Assembly: GCA_017591395.1 (NCBI GenBank)
Contig: WEDG01000423.1
Location: 183,218-247,217 of the forward strand
DNA length: 64,000 nucleotides
DNA from: Schistocephalus solidus
Lineage: Eukaryota > Platyhelminthes > Cestoda > Diphyllobothriidea > Diphyllobothriidae
Direction: 5' to 3'
Below, piece after piece: positions 44,536 through 57,967 of the stretch (positions are counted from its first letter, which is position 1; every line of letters begins with the position of its first letter). Made by a program: the position numbers and the translations under genes. Below the pieces are notes generated by a model that did no database searches, was not told the DNA's origin, and worked only from the letters and a program-made list of their open reading frames with translations.

Positions 44536-46382
44536 AGTCCAATAAACACAATGTTCCAGTGATCGCCTCTTCGTCTTCTTCTTCGTCTTCTTCTTCTTTT
44601 TCTTCTTCAAAAAGTAACCTGCGTCGGCTTCACTTTCGCCTGTCCCCTAATTTGCCAATAGAAAATGTAGGTCTGGTTACCTGGAAGATAAATGGAGATC
44701 CGGACGTCTGATTCTGTCTAATCCATACTACAAGTCGAGGTCTCGCCCGCTTAATGACACTATGGCTTAATTTTTAAGAGGCTGTTGACGCACGACAGCT
44801 CCTTCGCGTCGTTCCAGCATTGGGATAGACCTAACCAACTTTTTGCATCTGCGCAATTTTTCCGTGTATTGCGTGACAATTGTTTTAGTTAAATTTTTGA
44901 CCGCGTTTTAGGTTTTCAGTCGATATCTCTAGATTTTTTTGTTTAAACAGCGGTAATGCTGAGTTTTTATCCACAGACTCATTGCCATCTTCAGTACGCT
45001 ATCTGCTTCCTCTTCTCTCATTTGAAAGATATTATAGACTGAACCCCACATGTCACGTTGACCCTTCCGTTTTCATACTGTGCCATCGCATACCTTCACT
45101 GATATGTGATCTCGATCAAGTCTTTTTGCGTAATGCACTCTCTCTACAACTGTCACTTGTAAGCCGACATACATTACTACGTCTCCCTTCGGCGCAAATT
45201 CCTCTTGGCCATAAAGGGTCCAAGGCCAAATTTTCATCCGTCAATCCGATTGTGTCAGATGCTTCTAGGGTGTTTGCATTTTTAACTCTGCCTTTCATCT
45301 AGATCGACATGTCTCCAGACGACCCTGAATCCATTGACGACCTTCGTGCAAGGGCGGATGCGATGCCAAAAATTTTAAACCTTCACCGTATCCACCGACC
45401 GTCCCCAACCAGCAAGGATGCTACCGAAAGCCAGTCCCATTAAATTACCATCTGCTCGCCTTTCCTACTCGCAAGCTGCTCTCGTCATCTGATTTTTTTG
45501 TCAACGTAGCCTTGTAATGCCCGTCCCTATTAGCTCCCACGGTAACAATTCCCCATACCGAAGGACTTGTTGCCATTTTTTGCTGGCTACATGGCACTTC
45601 AGTCATATTGTCATAACTAGTGAGTGGGGCTTACTGTTTCATCTGGCACCAACTGTCATGGGCTCCATAAAGACGTTATTTGCCAACTTTTCCGATTTTC
45701 TGTCCTCCCTCTTACCTGTTTTTTTCGTCGGTTTTGTTTTGGCTTTGCTATCATAAAAACCGCAAACAAAATAAATTTCAGATTTAAACAGTCTTCCAGT
45801 GCTGCCTCCACAGGCGAGTTCGTGTCAGACGTCTGTGTACCACTTCTTGCGTTTAAAAAGTTGCTGGCAGCAGTTGATTGATCCTCACTGTTAACGCATT
45901 TCGTCATTGTCAGGATCCATTTTTTTGTGACGTCCTCTCAACTGAATTACTGCTTATATCTCTTATTACATGGGTATTACTAATCTAATAAGCTTCATTG
46001 CCGGTTAATTTAAACTCACGGGCTAGCTCGATTTGCTCTACTTGTCTCGGGGGTGATAAGTGTTACTGTGTATGAGTATCATCACAGACCTTCAGTTATT
46101 CCAAAAAATCGGTGGTCACAGTATTAGTATGGTACCTTTTTAAACTTTAGGCCTGATCACCGGCATGATTACGTTGGCCTCCCTCAACGTCGTCTATCGA
46201 CTTATTTCAAAGTTGGCACGCGATTGACTTCATGTAGGCTTTGGAATCCTGACATGCACTCATGTAGCATTTGCGCCTGTTGTGATTGGTTAAAACACTT
46301 TCGAACTCTGGCCCATTTCGACAGGTCGAAGAATCGAACTGGATGTGTGTGTGCTTAGCCGGAAATGTGCATCCTACTGAGC

Positions 46383-48540
46383 GATAAGCTGTAGATTACA
46401 GCGTTGAAATGGCAGGACCCGCTCAGCTGAAATTCGTAGATCGTCCAGACGCGATACTGTGATGGCACTGAGTACTGTTGACAATCTCAAACTAATTAAT
46501 ACATGAAGAAATACTGACCCTCTACTATGCATCTTTGCAGCTGCGATGGTAAAATAATGTTAGAAAAATACTGCTGTTTATTTGGTGACGTTTCGGTCGT
46601 TTTTGGCGCTGTTCTAAGAAAAAGATGCTACTAATTTTGTTCTTTGTAAATGAAATGACTAGACGTCGAAAGAGAATTTTAAGCTAGTCAGTGAGCACAA
46701 TATTTAAATTGCTTTGTAGGTTCCCATTAGCAATTGGCCAGGCTTGAGTCGGGTGGTTTTAGTAGTGCGGCTACGTGTCTGAAGTTTCCGATGGCACTAG
46801 AAATCTGATCGAGGATGATGATGATGATGTCAGAGACATTGGAAACGGTCGTTCCAGTCTACCCTGTCCCTCCCGACAATGTTTGGGCTTTTTAGGGAAA
46901 ATACTCTGATTACAATTCTGTACGTCCAAATACACTGTTCCGTCCTGCACAGTGCCTTCCGCATGTCGCACAGCCAATTTTCCACGTTCAGTGAATTTAT
47001 AATTTTGATCTTTTTGAATTTGCTAAAAGTGATTCTCAGTTGTACTGAGTAAATGGATGGAAATGCCTAGGTGTCCTATCTGCAGAGACAACAGCCACGG
47101 CAAAGAATGGAATTTCAAGATATACGAAGAAATGTCTAACAACTATCACATGGTACGGCAAGAATGAGGACTTATATATAATGGAGCGAGCCGAGTAAAC
47201 GGAAAGCTTTAAACTTGGAAGATTTAGACCTCTTCTACTCACTGAAATAAAGAGGCCGTTAGGGGAGATTGATGTCTGTGTAGAACGAAAAGACACCTCC
47301 ATAACAATGAATGTCGAATCTGCCACATGATAAAGTTGTTTACCAAAGTTGAATTCTGTCGTACGCATGCTGCCTGCTTCCGGTTCACTTCTTCAGACGG
47401 TCAATCAGGAGCCCGCAGATGGATGTCGTGGTTGGCTAACGCATTATTTTACTACTCAGAATGTATGCGCAAAAACAATCCCGCCCGCAGAGCACAGAGC
47501 GAAAGATTATTTGTTTTTCGTAAGGAAACTAATATAATTTAAACACAGTTGTGGTCATATTAAAACCATCGCCATACACTCAATTCGATCTCCGGTATTA
47601 TTTGGCAGAAATCATATCCTTTCCTTCCCAAACTTTAGAGGTAGGAAGAAAAAAACTGTACGATGTTCGCCAGGTCGTTTCCATGTACACATCGGCGCTC
47701 AGAAGACCCGTGAGAATTAATCACTCACTTCAAACGTTCAGACCGTAAATTAGAACAGATAGAGGAGAAATCTGGCTTATTTCTGCGTGCCCCTTCTGTA
47801 CCGTTGGACTCCTCGGAAAAATGTCTAATTGGCAAGGTCAGCCATAACACGTCCCTGGACTTCAAGGCGTCGTGGAGATTGTATGAAGGCGGCTTTTGTG
47901 TATGGAAGTTGCCTTCGCATGGCGGCCGACAGTTGGTAGGTAGGTCATTTAAAAATTTTTACTTCAGAGTTCGACCTTATAAAGGCAGAGGAGGTAAGTT
48001 GTAGATGATATGTCGTTGCTCAAACAAAATAATTGTTGCCACGTTATGATCCTGGCTTTCGAGTGCTTAGCTGAATGTGACCACAGTCTTTATGTAGTGG
48101 ACGCTCAGTAATTCCCTGCACTAAGGAAAGTCATAGACATACCTGATCCATACAAATCCTGGTAATGTTTCTGTCGGTACGTTACGAAAAATTTACTGTT
48201 ATTTAAGTGCCAAATTATTGCGTAGTCAGTTTTTAGCAAACGCTTTTCCGTTATCCATTGCTCAATAATAAACATTATTTGCAGAACTGACTTTCTGCAC
48301 CACAAAGGCCTCCGAGAACCAATTTTTAAAGACTGTGAAGACGAGCCAAATTTAATAGAGGTTTTTGGCAAATTTTGATAATTCATTTGACTCATTTGTG
48401 TAAAGCTCGGTGACCTCAGTGGCATCTAACGCAAGATAGCAAGCGAAAATTTTCAGTCTAGCTAACGCCCTAAATGATGGGACATTGGATCGAATAACGT
48501 ATTAAAATCAGCATAAACGCATATTGCTTAACTGGCCCTG
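46383..48540. other. No recognisable gene
   Basis: Sequence after the array is not related to it. It has a short (GAT)n run at 46816 and a GACGTTTCGGTCG near 46587 that recalls PLE tails but lacks a clear core. No supported coding frame; 48105-48425 (minus) includes the FFVTYRQKHYQDLY peptide similar to one at 4815-5084. Confidence 0.5.
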
Positions 48541-48544
48541 ATAG

Positions 48545-48790
48545 TCATCTGATGGGTTAGAGATTGGTTGCTTAGGAAATCTTGCTTTGCCAGTCAGCCT
48601 ACTGTAGCTGAGTTGGTGGAATCCATATGTCGCAGTAGGCTGAGCGGGTAACTTTAGCCAAATTTTATTAAACTCGCGGCGTACGGTGGGACTTCGTAGT
48701 TCAGATAGCCAGAGCTTCGGCTGTTCTAAAATATTTCCCTTGCTGCTGTGTGTTCGAATTCCACCATTGTCCTCGAGTTTGTTTAACAAC
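48545..48790 (+). repeat. tRNA-derived SINE-like repeat, copy 1 of a pair
   Basis: Starts GGGTTAGAGATTGGTTGCTT. Near its end is a tRNA-like stretch, CGTAGTTCAGATAGCCAGAG (A-box side) and GTGTTCGAATTCCACC (B-box side). Order matches copy 2 at 48855-49085. Too diverged to be a functional tRNA. Confidence 0.5.
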
Positions 48791-48854
48791 TGGATCAAAT
48801 GATTTATTCAAATCTGCCAAACTTCCTATTAAGTTGCTTCACCTAGTACTCGTC

Positions 48855-49085
48855 TGGTGGATTCGGGATTGATTGCTTGGGGAATCCTGTATGGGTAGTC
48901 AGTTTATTGTATAAAAGTGGGGGGATTGCGTGCGATGCTGTAGGCCGGGTCGGTTACTTGACGCAAGGGTGATTAAACTCACGGCTCCCTTTGGGACCTC
49001 GTATCTCCGAGGGTTAGAGCGCTACATGTACTGAAGCCTGCTTCTTTTGCTATTGTGGGTTCAAATCACAACGAGGCCAACGAGT
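48855..49085 (+). repeat. tRNA-derived SINE-like repeat, copy 2 of a pair
   Basis: GGATTCGGGATTGATTGCTT parallels the start of copy 1. GTATCTCCGAGGGTTAGAGC and GTGGGTTCAAATCACAACGA form a tRNA-like A/B-box pair about 45 nt apart. Confidence 0.5.
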
Positions 49086-49790
49086 TTTTCACAATCAGGT
49101 CTAGCTGGTTTTTCTTGAACACTGTTCACGGTTGATTAGGGGCTGTGATTTTCAGTCAGTGTTAAGTAAAACTTTTACAGTTCGTCGAACACACGGCATG
49201 GCTTCAAGCAGCCGTCTCTAACACTCTCCCCACCCCCCCCCCCCCCCCTGCGCTGTATGCATTCCCACAGAGAATTAGAAGTGTTTAAGTTGACCGTCCG
49301 GGCGTGAGCCTGTGTGATGCTCCTACCCCCGATCCGTTGTATTGAATTCGGCAAGATGAGAGGGAATAGATGGGAAAAAATCAGATTTTTTTCTCAAATC
49401 CATGCATTTCAGTGCCATAAAAATACCACTTTATCCACAGTATCTTTTATAGCTGTGAAACTGCAATGCAAATATTTATGGAGATTTTGCATACAACGAT
49501 TGCCCGCTGAAACGTTATCGCTGCATTTGAGCGCAGCATGAGCTAGATGATGTCAAAACTATAGTCGAATCAAAAATCTTGGACCTTCAGTTTTAACGAC
49601 CTTTTTCCTGGTGCTAAGATTTTCTACTCATAATTACTCTTCAAATGTTTTGCGAAGTATAGTTCCAAAATTCGGATTCTCTGCCCATATTACTTTCAAA
49701 GTTTCGGTAATTCCCTTGTTAATGTTCAAATGTTGAATGCTTGAAATATGGTTTCAACAGTCTGCCCAACGGAGTATTGATTAATAGTGA
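49086..49790. other. No recognisable gene; poly-C run
   Basis: A C-run with a few A at 49229-49249. Short frames only. Confidence 0.5.
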
Positions 49791-50025
49791 AACAAACTTG
49801 CACAGCACCTACCGCACTCTCTCGCTACTCCCACTAGACAGTGCTAAAACGGCCGTAGTTTTGCTCGGACGCAGAGGCTAACAAGACTATATAACCCATC
49901 TATGTGCTCCACGCCGTACCTGGATCCCTTAGCATTTAGAAGCTTTCACAATGGCGGTTTGGAGCTTATATGCGTTAGAGTGCCATTAAAGTCACATTAA
50001 GAAGGAGCGATTGCGTGCTGACTCA
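49790..50025 (-). repeat. R1 repeat, diverged copy
   Basis: ACTTGCACAGCACCTACCGC, ACTCTCTCGCTACTCCCACT and, at the end, AGTGCCATTAAAGTCACATT then AAGAAGGAGCGATTGCG follow the R1 order seen at 29340-29560. Confidence 0.6.
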
Positions 50026-50941
50026 TCAGAATATTTGTAGTAACTAAAGGTCGCTTCCTTATTACAGCCGAAGTCATTGGCATTAACCAGTTGGTCAACT
50101 CCGAATGCAGGGCAGACTCGAAAAGCCCTCTGAATTTGTGTCTTGCAAGCGATATTGATCAATGAACGCAGCCTCTGTTCAACTTTTAATTGTCTGTTAA
50201 CAACTTCATTTGTGCTCGCTTGGCGAAGACCACTGTAATTTCATTTGCAAAGATGTAGCATGGAAGAAAGTTGTGGTTGTTACAATCGTAAACGAAAAAT
50301 GTTTTTTAACATTATTTGACCGCTAATTCACCTACAGCTGGTCAACCTTCGTTGAATTTTAGAAAAAATATTCGAGAAAGAATGAAGTTGGATATCTCGT
50401 TTGCACGGAATAAGAATCTGCCCATATTACCGCCACCCTTGCGAAATATTCCAGGAACTATACCTTGTCCAATGTGCTTATCCTAACGGTTACCCAGTCA
50501 ACCGAATAAAAGTAACCTTTATCATCTGCGCCTTATCTTCAAATTATCAGTATTGAAGACGTTAACCGTCAGATGACTTTTATTTTGTTTTTAATTTCAC
50601 AAGTAAAACTTAATTTAGGAACATTGTAGTTTTGTAAAGTACTTCTCTCTTATAACTTTCACATGGTTCGACTTTATTAATTTGTGCTGCGTTGAGAAAA
50701 TGCCCACCCACCCGGCCTACCATACACAAAAGAACATCAGTTCAGTCATGCTCTAGCTCGGTGAGGCATAACTTGTATTGCACACGCCATTATAAGAGCG
50801 AAAGTGGTTCCAACGAATTCCTCTGTTTCTGCACAAAATGTCATAGGTCAATGACTATATTGCGTTGTAAAAACGGATCATTTGGCCATGCGTTTAAATC
50901 CGCAGGAAAACGTTTTCCCGGAAATCCCCCAAAAACACTAT
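50026..50941. other. No recognisable gene
   Basis: AT-rich, no supported coding frame. Confidence 0.5.
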
Positions 50942-51028
<87 letters not shown>

Positions 51029-51123
51029 CATCATCAGCATCATCATTATTATTATTATTATTATCATCATCATCATCATCATCATCATCCTCCTCCTCCT
51101 CCTCATCATCATCATCATCATCT
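50942..51123. repeat. (ATC)n microsatellite
   Basis: About 180 bases of ATC repeats with an inner ATT run and a TCC run. Poly-His, poly-Asp and poly-Met frames are artefacts. Confidence 0.95.
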
Positions 51124-53092
51124 TGCCACGGGGGCTTGCTTAGATAAATGGCTGCAACCACGTTAACGGGTTAAGGGGTGAAGCGATCGATCCAGAAAAC
51201 ATGCATATCCCTGAATAAACTGTTAGAAATGTTGAATTGTTGCAGTATAGCGGGAAATAATTGGCATAAGAGCGAGAGAAATTTAAAAAAGTTACCGGAA
51301 AAAACAAAATAGAGCTTAAAAGGGAAGATAAATGCGCCGGCAAACAGCGAAACCGAAAGACGTGGCATCTTAAGGGATGACTTTATGGTACTCTCGACTG
51401 AAGAATATGCCTATGATTAAAAAGGGGATGTAAAAAGCTTGCAAAAAGTCCTTTTGAAAGGCAACATTTTGTTTGAAAAAAACTCGTATTGAAGACCGAA
51501 CAAAGGCGAATAAAATTTTATAAATAGACGTGACTGCAGACCTCGAAGAAAGGAGGACTCAACCGGGCCCTGGGTAGCCGGTTGAAAACTGTCAAACGCG
51601 GTAGCTTGGGCATGACAGCACCGATGGACGATATATCATAAACTGCCTACATCAGAGCTGCTGATTCGTCGGATTTGAATCCAAAGTTCACGGAGGGCTT
51701 CGTGAAAGGACATCTAGGTTAAAATGAATGGAAGGTGGCGTTTCGTGATGCAAACTGAGAAATAGCCGAAAACGCAATACTAGCCACACATAGTGAGCTT
51801 TCTAGGAAGCGCTTGAAAAATATGTTGGCCTAGTTATCGATCTGAGAGGTGCATAAGATATGCTTTATCATACAAAAGTTTGGCTAAAATTGGGAAATTT
51901 GTTTTCGGTTGGAGAATATAACTCAGAGTAGGCTTGTGAAATGGAGTAAGGTGCGACATGATTCCCAGATATTTAAGCACCTGCAAGATGTCAGTTTCTA
52001 AGCGAGTTTGGTTCCGGTCATCTGCAAAAGAAACTACGTTCTGCAAAGATGACTGTTTAAGTAATATGAATTTGTCTCATTAATTTTCTTCGCCCTTGTA
52101 TGCTTAAATATAGTTAATAGAAATAGTAACAGGTTACGTCTGCATCAAAACTTAAGGTCGACGGGCGGGTATTTTTCGATTTTCGATGTTTCTACTTGTG
52201 AATTTTAGGAAATTGAACTATAAAACACGGTTCACCTCATCTGCAAACTTTGCGATTCATAGATGACATCTTATCAACAGGATATAAAAATATATGATTT
52301 TTCATACATGATAAATATACAGCTTGTAGTTTGAAAACCCTGAATGTTAGTGTAACAGCAGGTGGGTTTCAGCATTACTGAATAAATAAAAAGGTTTCTT
52401 TTAACTGGAAGATATACCTTCCCGAATTATAAGAGGGAATTTGCTGTTGTTTGAATACAAAAAATCTTTGCATGCCTATTTTGTATTGAATATATTTAAG
52501 TATATTAGCAAATCGGAAATCCATAGGAAAAATCCAATTTACACGTGAAGTAATTTTCACAGGTAGCCGGAACAAGGTTGTCCAAAAGGCACTGTCATGA
52601 CATGGGTGAAATTTCTTATTATTAATATATACCATTATTTATACTTGAACCCTATTAAGTCAGATTTTTTAATTCAAACAGGGTTCAGAATTTCGTTAAC
52701 ATTACATGGAATAGAACATCTATTGTTATATTGCTTGCATTTTATTCGTTGTATACAGAGTACAACTTTAACTTCAGCGAAGGTATACAGCAGAAGGTTA
52801 AGGGAGAATGGTGTACAAGCTCGATGAAGCAATGAGAACCAGCCTTTAACGTCTACACTTCAGGCTCCCGAGATTATTGAGAACAGAAATTGTGTGTCAG
52901 AATAATATTGTTCTAGGGCTTGAACAGACTTCGCCTTTGCTCATCGTGTGTTTTAGCCTGAATGAAATCTACCTCGTTCTTAATTCAGCCTGGTACAACT
53001 GGACTTAGGGCTGGGCTTGCGTGACCCGCATTGACCTCGTCAACCGCTGTGCTTGGTCTTCTTGACAGTGCTTGGCCATCGGAGCAAGGTGG
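51124..53092. other. No recognisable gene
   Basis: AT-rich. Frames up to 86 codons without known motifs. Confidence 0.5.
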
Positions 53093-53137
53093 GTGGAGGA
53101 GGAGGAGGAGGAGGAGGAGGAGGAGGAGGAGGAGGAA
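53093..53137. repeat. (GGA)n microsatellite
   Basis: About 15 GGA units. Confidence 0.95.
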
Positions 53138-56100
53138 ATGCTGGTGCTTCAATTCACGCGCAAGTCACCGCTGTTGGGCTCACCTCGTGAGACAGCAGGG
53201 CGGGTTGTCAAGTGCGCCGGCTTAACCAACATTACACGCAGATGAACGTATTGTTTATAAGTTATCGAACTACTTTACGAGTAGTCTTCGTGCTGGTAAC
53301 AATTTCACCTGTTTTGTCGTGGTCCAGTTTTCAGAATTAGGACGGTAATACATGCTTTTGGCGTTCTTGCACTTACATTTTATACAAATGTGATCGTGTT
53401 TAATCTAGCCGGCCTTCTCGGTGATCCCGTTTAAAATCTCAATGCTGTTGTCTTTCATTCGAAAGCGACTTAATAGGCACGAGTTAAATTGTGCTCTCAA
53501 GCTGCTTGAACAGTCCGATTGCAAGGCATTCCTTGACCCCACACTGTGCATCTGTTCGGCATTGCCTACTCGCGTCTTTTGTCATTGGTCTTATAGACTT
53601 TATTTAGCAGAGAACGAAAGATCTCATCTAGACACAAGTAAAACTTACTCCGTTCAGATGTCAGTAGGAAGACGGAGTCCTTTAAGTGCTTACCATGAAG
53701 TTGTCTTTAGGTTAATCGCATGCGTCACTTTCAAAAGACCCATGCAGTACGGTATCAGGCTGTCGTGTTTTGGAAGGACTCTGTGAATTAAACGAACTTT
53801 TCAAATGGAGCTGCCGTTTTCCTCTATCTTATTCTTCATCAATGAATACTTTTCTGTATTGCCATAGAAAACTACCGCTCGGTTATCTGAAGCTGAATTT
53901 TATTCTACCCTGGAACTGGGGTTCACCGATCAGGCTGGGGTCATGCTCGTCTCATCGCACCCTGTGACGACAACTGGAGCTCTCAAAGGAAGTCACATAG
54001 TGACCAGTGATCTATGCAGCAGGACGTTTTGACAAAGACAAGCAAAGCTGGACTGACCATGTCTGGCGCATTTGTCCTGTTCAGCCAGCCATGCTTAACC
54101 TGAGGTCTACATGACCTGGGATTTGAACGTTATTCTTTGGTCAGAGGTGATTTACTGTGTCATTTACGCGTCCGTCGTCCTGTCGATTGCAATTGGCATG
54201 AATATCAGTGATGAGTTGGCCTTCACTGACCCTGTTGTGGGATGGTTTTGTTTCGTTGCACCTTTGCGTTCAATATCTAACCCTCTCAGGCAGTCATCTA
54301 GCGACGAGAGCTTATCTGAAAAAAACGTCTGTTGACTAAGCCTGAGCGTTCTTGATGCAATGAGTTGTCTGCTTATTCCGGTGATAAGAAAATGCGAATT
54401 TCGCACTAGAATGTCTGCTCTTCAAGTGAGATATAATCGTACTATGACGCAAACGTACACAGTCTGTAAAGCTTGGCGCTTAACAGCCAAAAATGATGAG
54501 CTTTATCCTTGTGTAACAGTATTTTTCTAGGACTTCTATCTGTCGGTCTCCATTAATTTCCTCACTGGTTGCTGGATCTAGAGGTAGCAAACACTTTTAG
54601 GACACCGGGCTTTCTTAAAACAAAATTATATGAATAAATGCGGTAACACTTCATTAAAGCATACGTTAAGCGCTGACCTTTAATAAATCTTATTAATACA
54701 AAAATGTATGATTGACAGTATGATTCAGAGACCTTTTGAGCAGAAAGTCTATGCAGCAGGCACTGCCCCAACTGATGAACTCCACTTTTATCAATCTTCA
54801 CGCCCCTTTTCAAGGTAATCAGGTGCCGTTGAACCAATAGTCGTTCTTAAATTGAATCACTCAAAGTGCTTCGTGTTTGTACAATACAGTAGTTTTGGAA
54901 GCAGATTACCTATAAAGGTATCATGAACCTAAGGGAATGTCTTCTTCGGACTTGGGAACCGACCATAAGTAATGCTGGCTTTTTCGTTTAACAACACTAC
55001 TGCTATTTAACTAGCGAGGATATTTAAACGACAACAACTTGCGATTTGCACTGAATTTACGCTGTGGAAATCATAAATGAGCACGTTTCACCTTCCAGTT
55101 TCCCTGAAAACATCTGGAACCTCTTCATCTCTCCCTATGATGTGATGATGAGGAAATGGAGATGTAATCCCTCTAACACGCTAAATGTACGTGTTTCAGT
55201 AAGGGTTTTTGACCTTTTATGTTAAAAGCTTTATGTATTATTCGTGATATGGACTGGGTCCTTTAGTCCTAAAGTCAGACACGTCCAAAGGTCATGACAT
55301 TTATTCCAGTTGTTGAAGAGTAAGACATGTCCTTTAGAAAGCACGTTGGGGATGTCAGTTTTGTTTTTATCTGCACCGCTTTTCATTCAAAACAGACGAG
55401 AGCCAAGCTGCCTAAATTTGTACCTGGGGACCAATGTGGTTAACCTCAGTTGCATCCACGGAATACGTACACATCCAGAAGTTTCTAATTAACTTGGTGA
55501 ATATGGCTCTGCTTACACTTCTTAAAAGGGAGTTGGAATAGGATAGGTGACGTATTTGCGGTTATTTTCCTTTTAACATGGTCACATACATCAGGGAAGC
55601 CAACTAACTGATGATGGGCAGATTCGCAAATAAAGGGAATTTTAATAACTGACTGTATAAAATGCAAATGCGAGGCAGCCAGTCATTCGGAAATATCACA
55701 ATTTCTGATTTGTGTGCGATGCGGATTTAAATTTTCTCTATCCAGAACGTTGCAGAGAATCATAAATGCAGATCTTGTAAAAGCACAGTTTTTTGAATTG
55801 ATCTCCTGACTTTTCCTATGTCAGTTCTCGGGTAAGTCATTTGCAAATAACTGGTCTATGGGGATTTGAAAGTACGGTGTGATACAGAAGTCAGTTTAGA
55901 AGGATTTGAGGGAGCCACACCATGGTGAAAAGGCCAACATCCTTCGCCTGGTTATTGGCAAACGTATTTTATCACTATTTTGATTTATTCCATAAATTGG
56001 AAAATCATAGATTACACGCTCAACTTTATGCGTACAAGTGCCTACCTTCACGTTCTGCTACATTAATAACTGACAGCTAATCAGTTAAACACAAAAGGCC

Positions 56101-57887
56101 TCGAAACAGCCGCTATTTATACTTTCATATGCTAACAGGCTTCATGTGTGACCCCAACGGACACTTGATACCAGCCACGTCAAATGGGCCGAAACAGGCT
56201 ATGGCGTCTATGCTGTTCCACGAAGTGGACTCAGCAACGGTGACCTGCTCGAGTTAATTTACAATGAGATAGACGTTCGTGGCATCTACCGAAACCATCC
56301 ACTTTCTAAAGTACGTTCTTCCGATGACAGAACGAGGCCAAGAAGATCAAAGTTGGGTGAGGATGTTGTAGTTAACAACGCCAAAGCGAATGTTCACGCG
56401 TGCCATGCATGACACCGCCCCAATCCATCTACAGGTTAAAACAGCGGATTTTTGCTCTCACCCACGCGAAAATGTCTTGATAATGACAGTGAGAAGGTGC
56501 CATTGCAGCCGGACCGTAAGTCCATAGAAGCACAGAATTCTCCTGGCAGTTGGCATCCCTTAAAGTCATGTCTCGTAGCGTGTCGCGAGATATCATATAT
56601 AAACGGACGCATACCCACGCAACGCAGCCGTCTAAAGGATTACCAAAAAAGTACGTGACTCAAAATCAAATGGTTGCACAAATGTCCAATGGGAGCGTTT
56701 TCCTGTTGAAATGCTCTCGTTTTCCACGAAAACTTGACTGACAGCTTGTAAAAGGTAAAACTTTTGTCAATGTCTAGGCCTCAGTGATTTGGTTGAAGAC
56801 CAAAGAATCACGCTATTACTACACCTCAAAAAGCTTAATCCATGTGAGAATGTTTCCAGAGGCAGTTTTCGCTCCAGAATGGGCTCTAAGCTGTATCCAT
56901 GTTTATCCCGTCATTAGGTTTCCTGTCATATATGGAAACCGAGTAAGTTTGTAGCATTTATAGGACATTTATTATATCCAGCATTTGAGTTTTGCGAGAA
57001 CGCGTAACCCTTCTCAAGAGGTTGTGCATTTGTGTTTGCGTAGCCCCATACCGTTTCCTGTTATTTCCTATTTGAATATCACCGTCTTTTCACGGGTCAT
57101 CAGACGGTATGTAGAGATTTTCTGTACGTCAGGCACCTAAATGAAGCCAGTACTGGCTGTTCGCACGGAATGAACACCAGGTGGGTAGATTATTCGGCTT
57201 CACGAAGGCATAAATTGCCGTTTATGGCATTTGAAGCGCACCGAAATCGTTATCAGGGTGTTCTTCGCTTTTTTTGATGCACCGAATCACCAGCTCTGTA
57301 TTCTCAAATAAAAGTTTGCGTTAAGTGACGTGAAGTTCCGACCCCCAGCCCCACCCCCTCCGGGATGCAGAGCTGACGTGACTGACAGGAGGCCATGCCA
57401 ACACCCACCCCCGAATGCACTCCCAAGGCCCCAGCCAAACGCATGTCCAAACGAGAAGACAATGGGGTACGAGGTTGGACTTCCTGATTCTGCAAGTAAA
57501 GAAGGTCAGGTATTCATAGCTTACGACATTTGTCCCTCTGTTAGCCTTAAAATTAAAAGAATGCTACCCTTTTTCTTTCCCCTACCAATGACACTCTTAC
57601 CATCCTGCAAGTTTTAAACCAGCACTAACTCCTTCTCCCAATAGGCAGAGGACATCTGTCAAGGGCATAGGGGATATCAAGGTGTTTTTTTTACAACGAA
57701 GGGAGGGTTTCAAGTCTCTATGTGAAATAGAACATGACATATTAAGAGTTAGCTTTGAATCCCTACAGACTAAGAAGCTGTACCACAGACAGTTATATGG
57801 CTACCTGCTAAATGTTCGAAACGTGAGCGTAAATAAAAGCGGTCTGATGCACGAGAGAAAGGGAGCGAAAGTAAACAATGCACATTT
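53138..57887. other. No recognisable gene
   Basis: The longest frame is 121 codons (53421-53786), without a motif that I recognise. No transposon domains, hammerhead motifs or tRNA-like boxes noticed, so this is the least repeat-marked long stretch in the window. It could hold introns or intergenic DNA of a host gene. Confidence 0.45.
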
Positions 57888-57967
57888 TGATGGAGTTCCG
57901 AGGGTTCTGGGTTGAGCCCCAAAGCACAAGGGGACAAACATGCTCCGTATCTCGATCGACGAGCGCC
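57888..57967 (-). repeat. SINE-like outer block
   Basis: GGTTCTGGGTTGAGCCCCAA, AGCACAAGG and CTCGATCGACGAGCGC resemble 16930-17005 and 18760-18840. Confidence 0.4.

Larger units (their letters stand above)
36587..46382 (+). repeat. Five tandem ~1.95-kb units, each with a PLE-type TATA/hammerhead/(TTC)n module
   Basis: Units begin with GCCTGTGGTCGCCTGGCAA at 36587, 38525, 40524, 42476 and 44425; the array ends at about 46382 where the next unit would start. Unit lengths by coordinates are 1938, 1999, 1952, 1949 and about 1958. Units 1, 4 and 5 are nearly identical; unit 2 and parts of unit 3 carry many small indels. Each has a CACCCTATAAATACTACGC promoter-like segment, a hammerhead-like motif, a TTC-rich tract and about 1.75 kb of further sequence. 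The array lies directly downstream of a PLE GIY-YIG domain in the same orientation, so the unit may be that PLE's long terminal repeat (pLTR), multiplied. Confidence 0.9.

Noticed and set aside
36587..46382. CRISPR-like or bacterial repeat array
   Set aside because: Units are about 1.95 kb, contain eukaryotic retroelement features and have no spacer pattern.
46580..46625. Another hammerhead-like tail (GACGTTTCGGTCG)
   Set aside because: GAAACGTC is present on the minus strand but no CTGANGA-like core lies at the right distance.
48990..49085. Possible functional tRNA gene
   Set aside because: A- and B-box-like segments are present but I could not fold a complete cloverleaf with an acceptor stem, and the stretch is part of a repeat pair.
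50841..51166. Poly-Asp, poly-His and poly-Met frames
   Set aside because: They translate the (ATC)n tract.
53421..53786. 121-codon plus-strand frame
   Set aside because: Not recognisable and no supporting context; left unassigned and not called as a gene.
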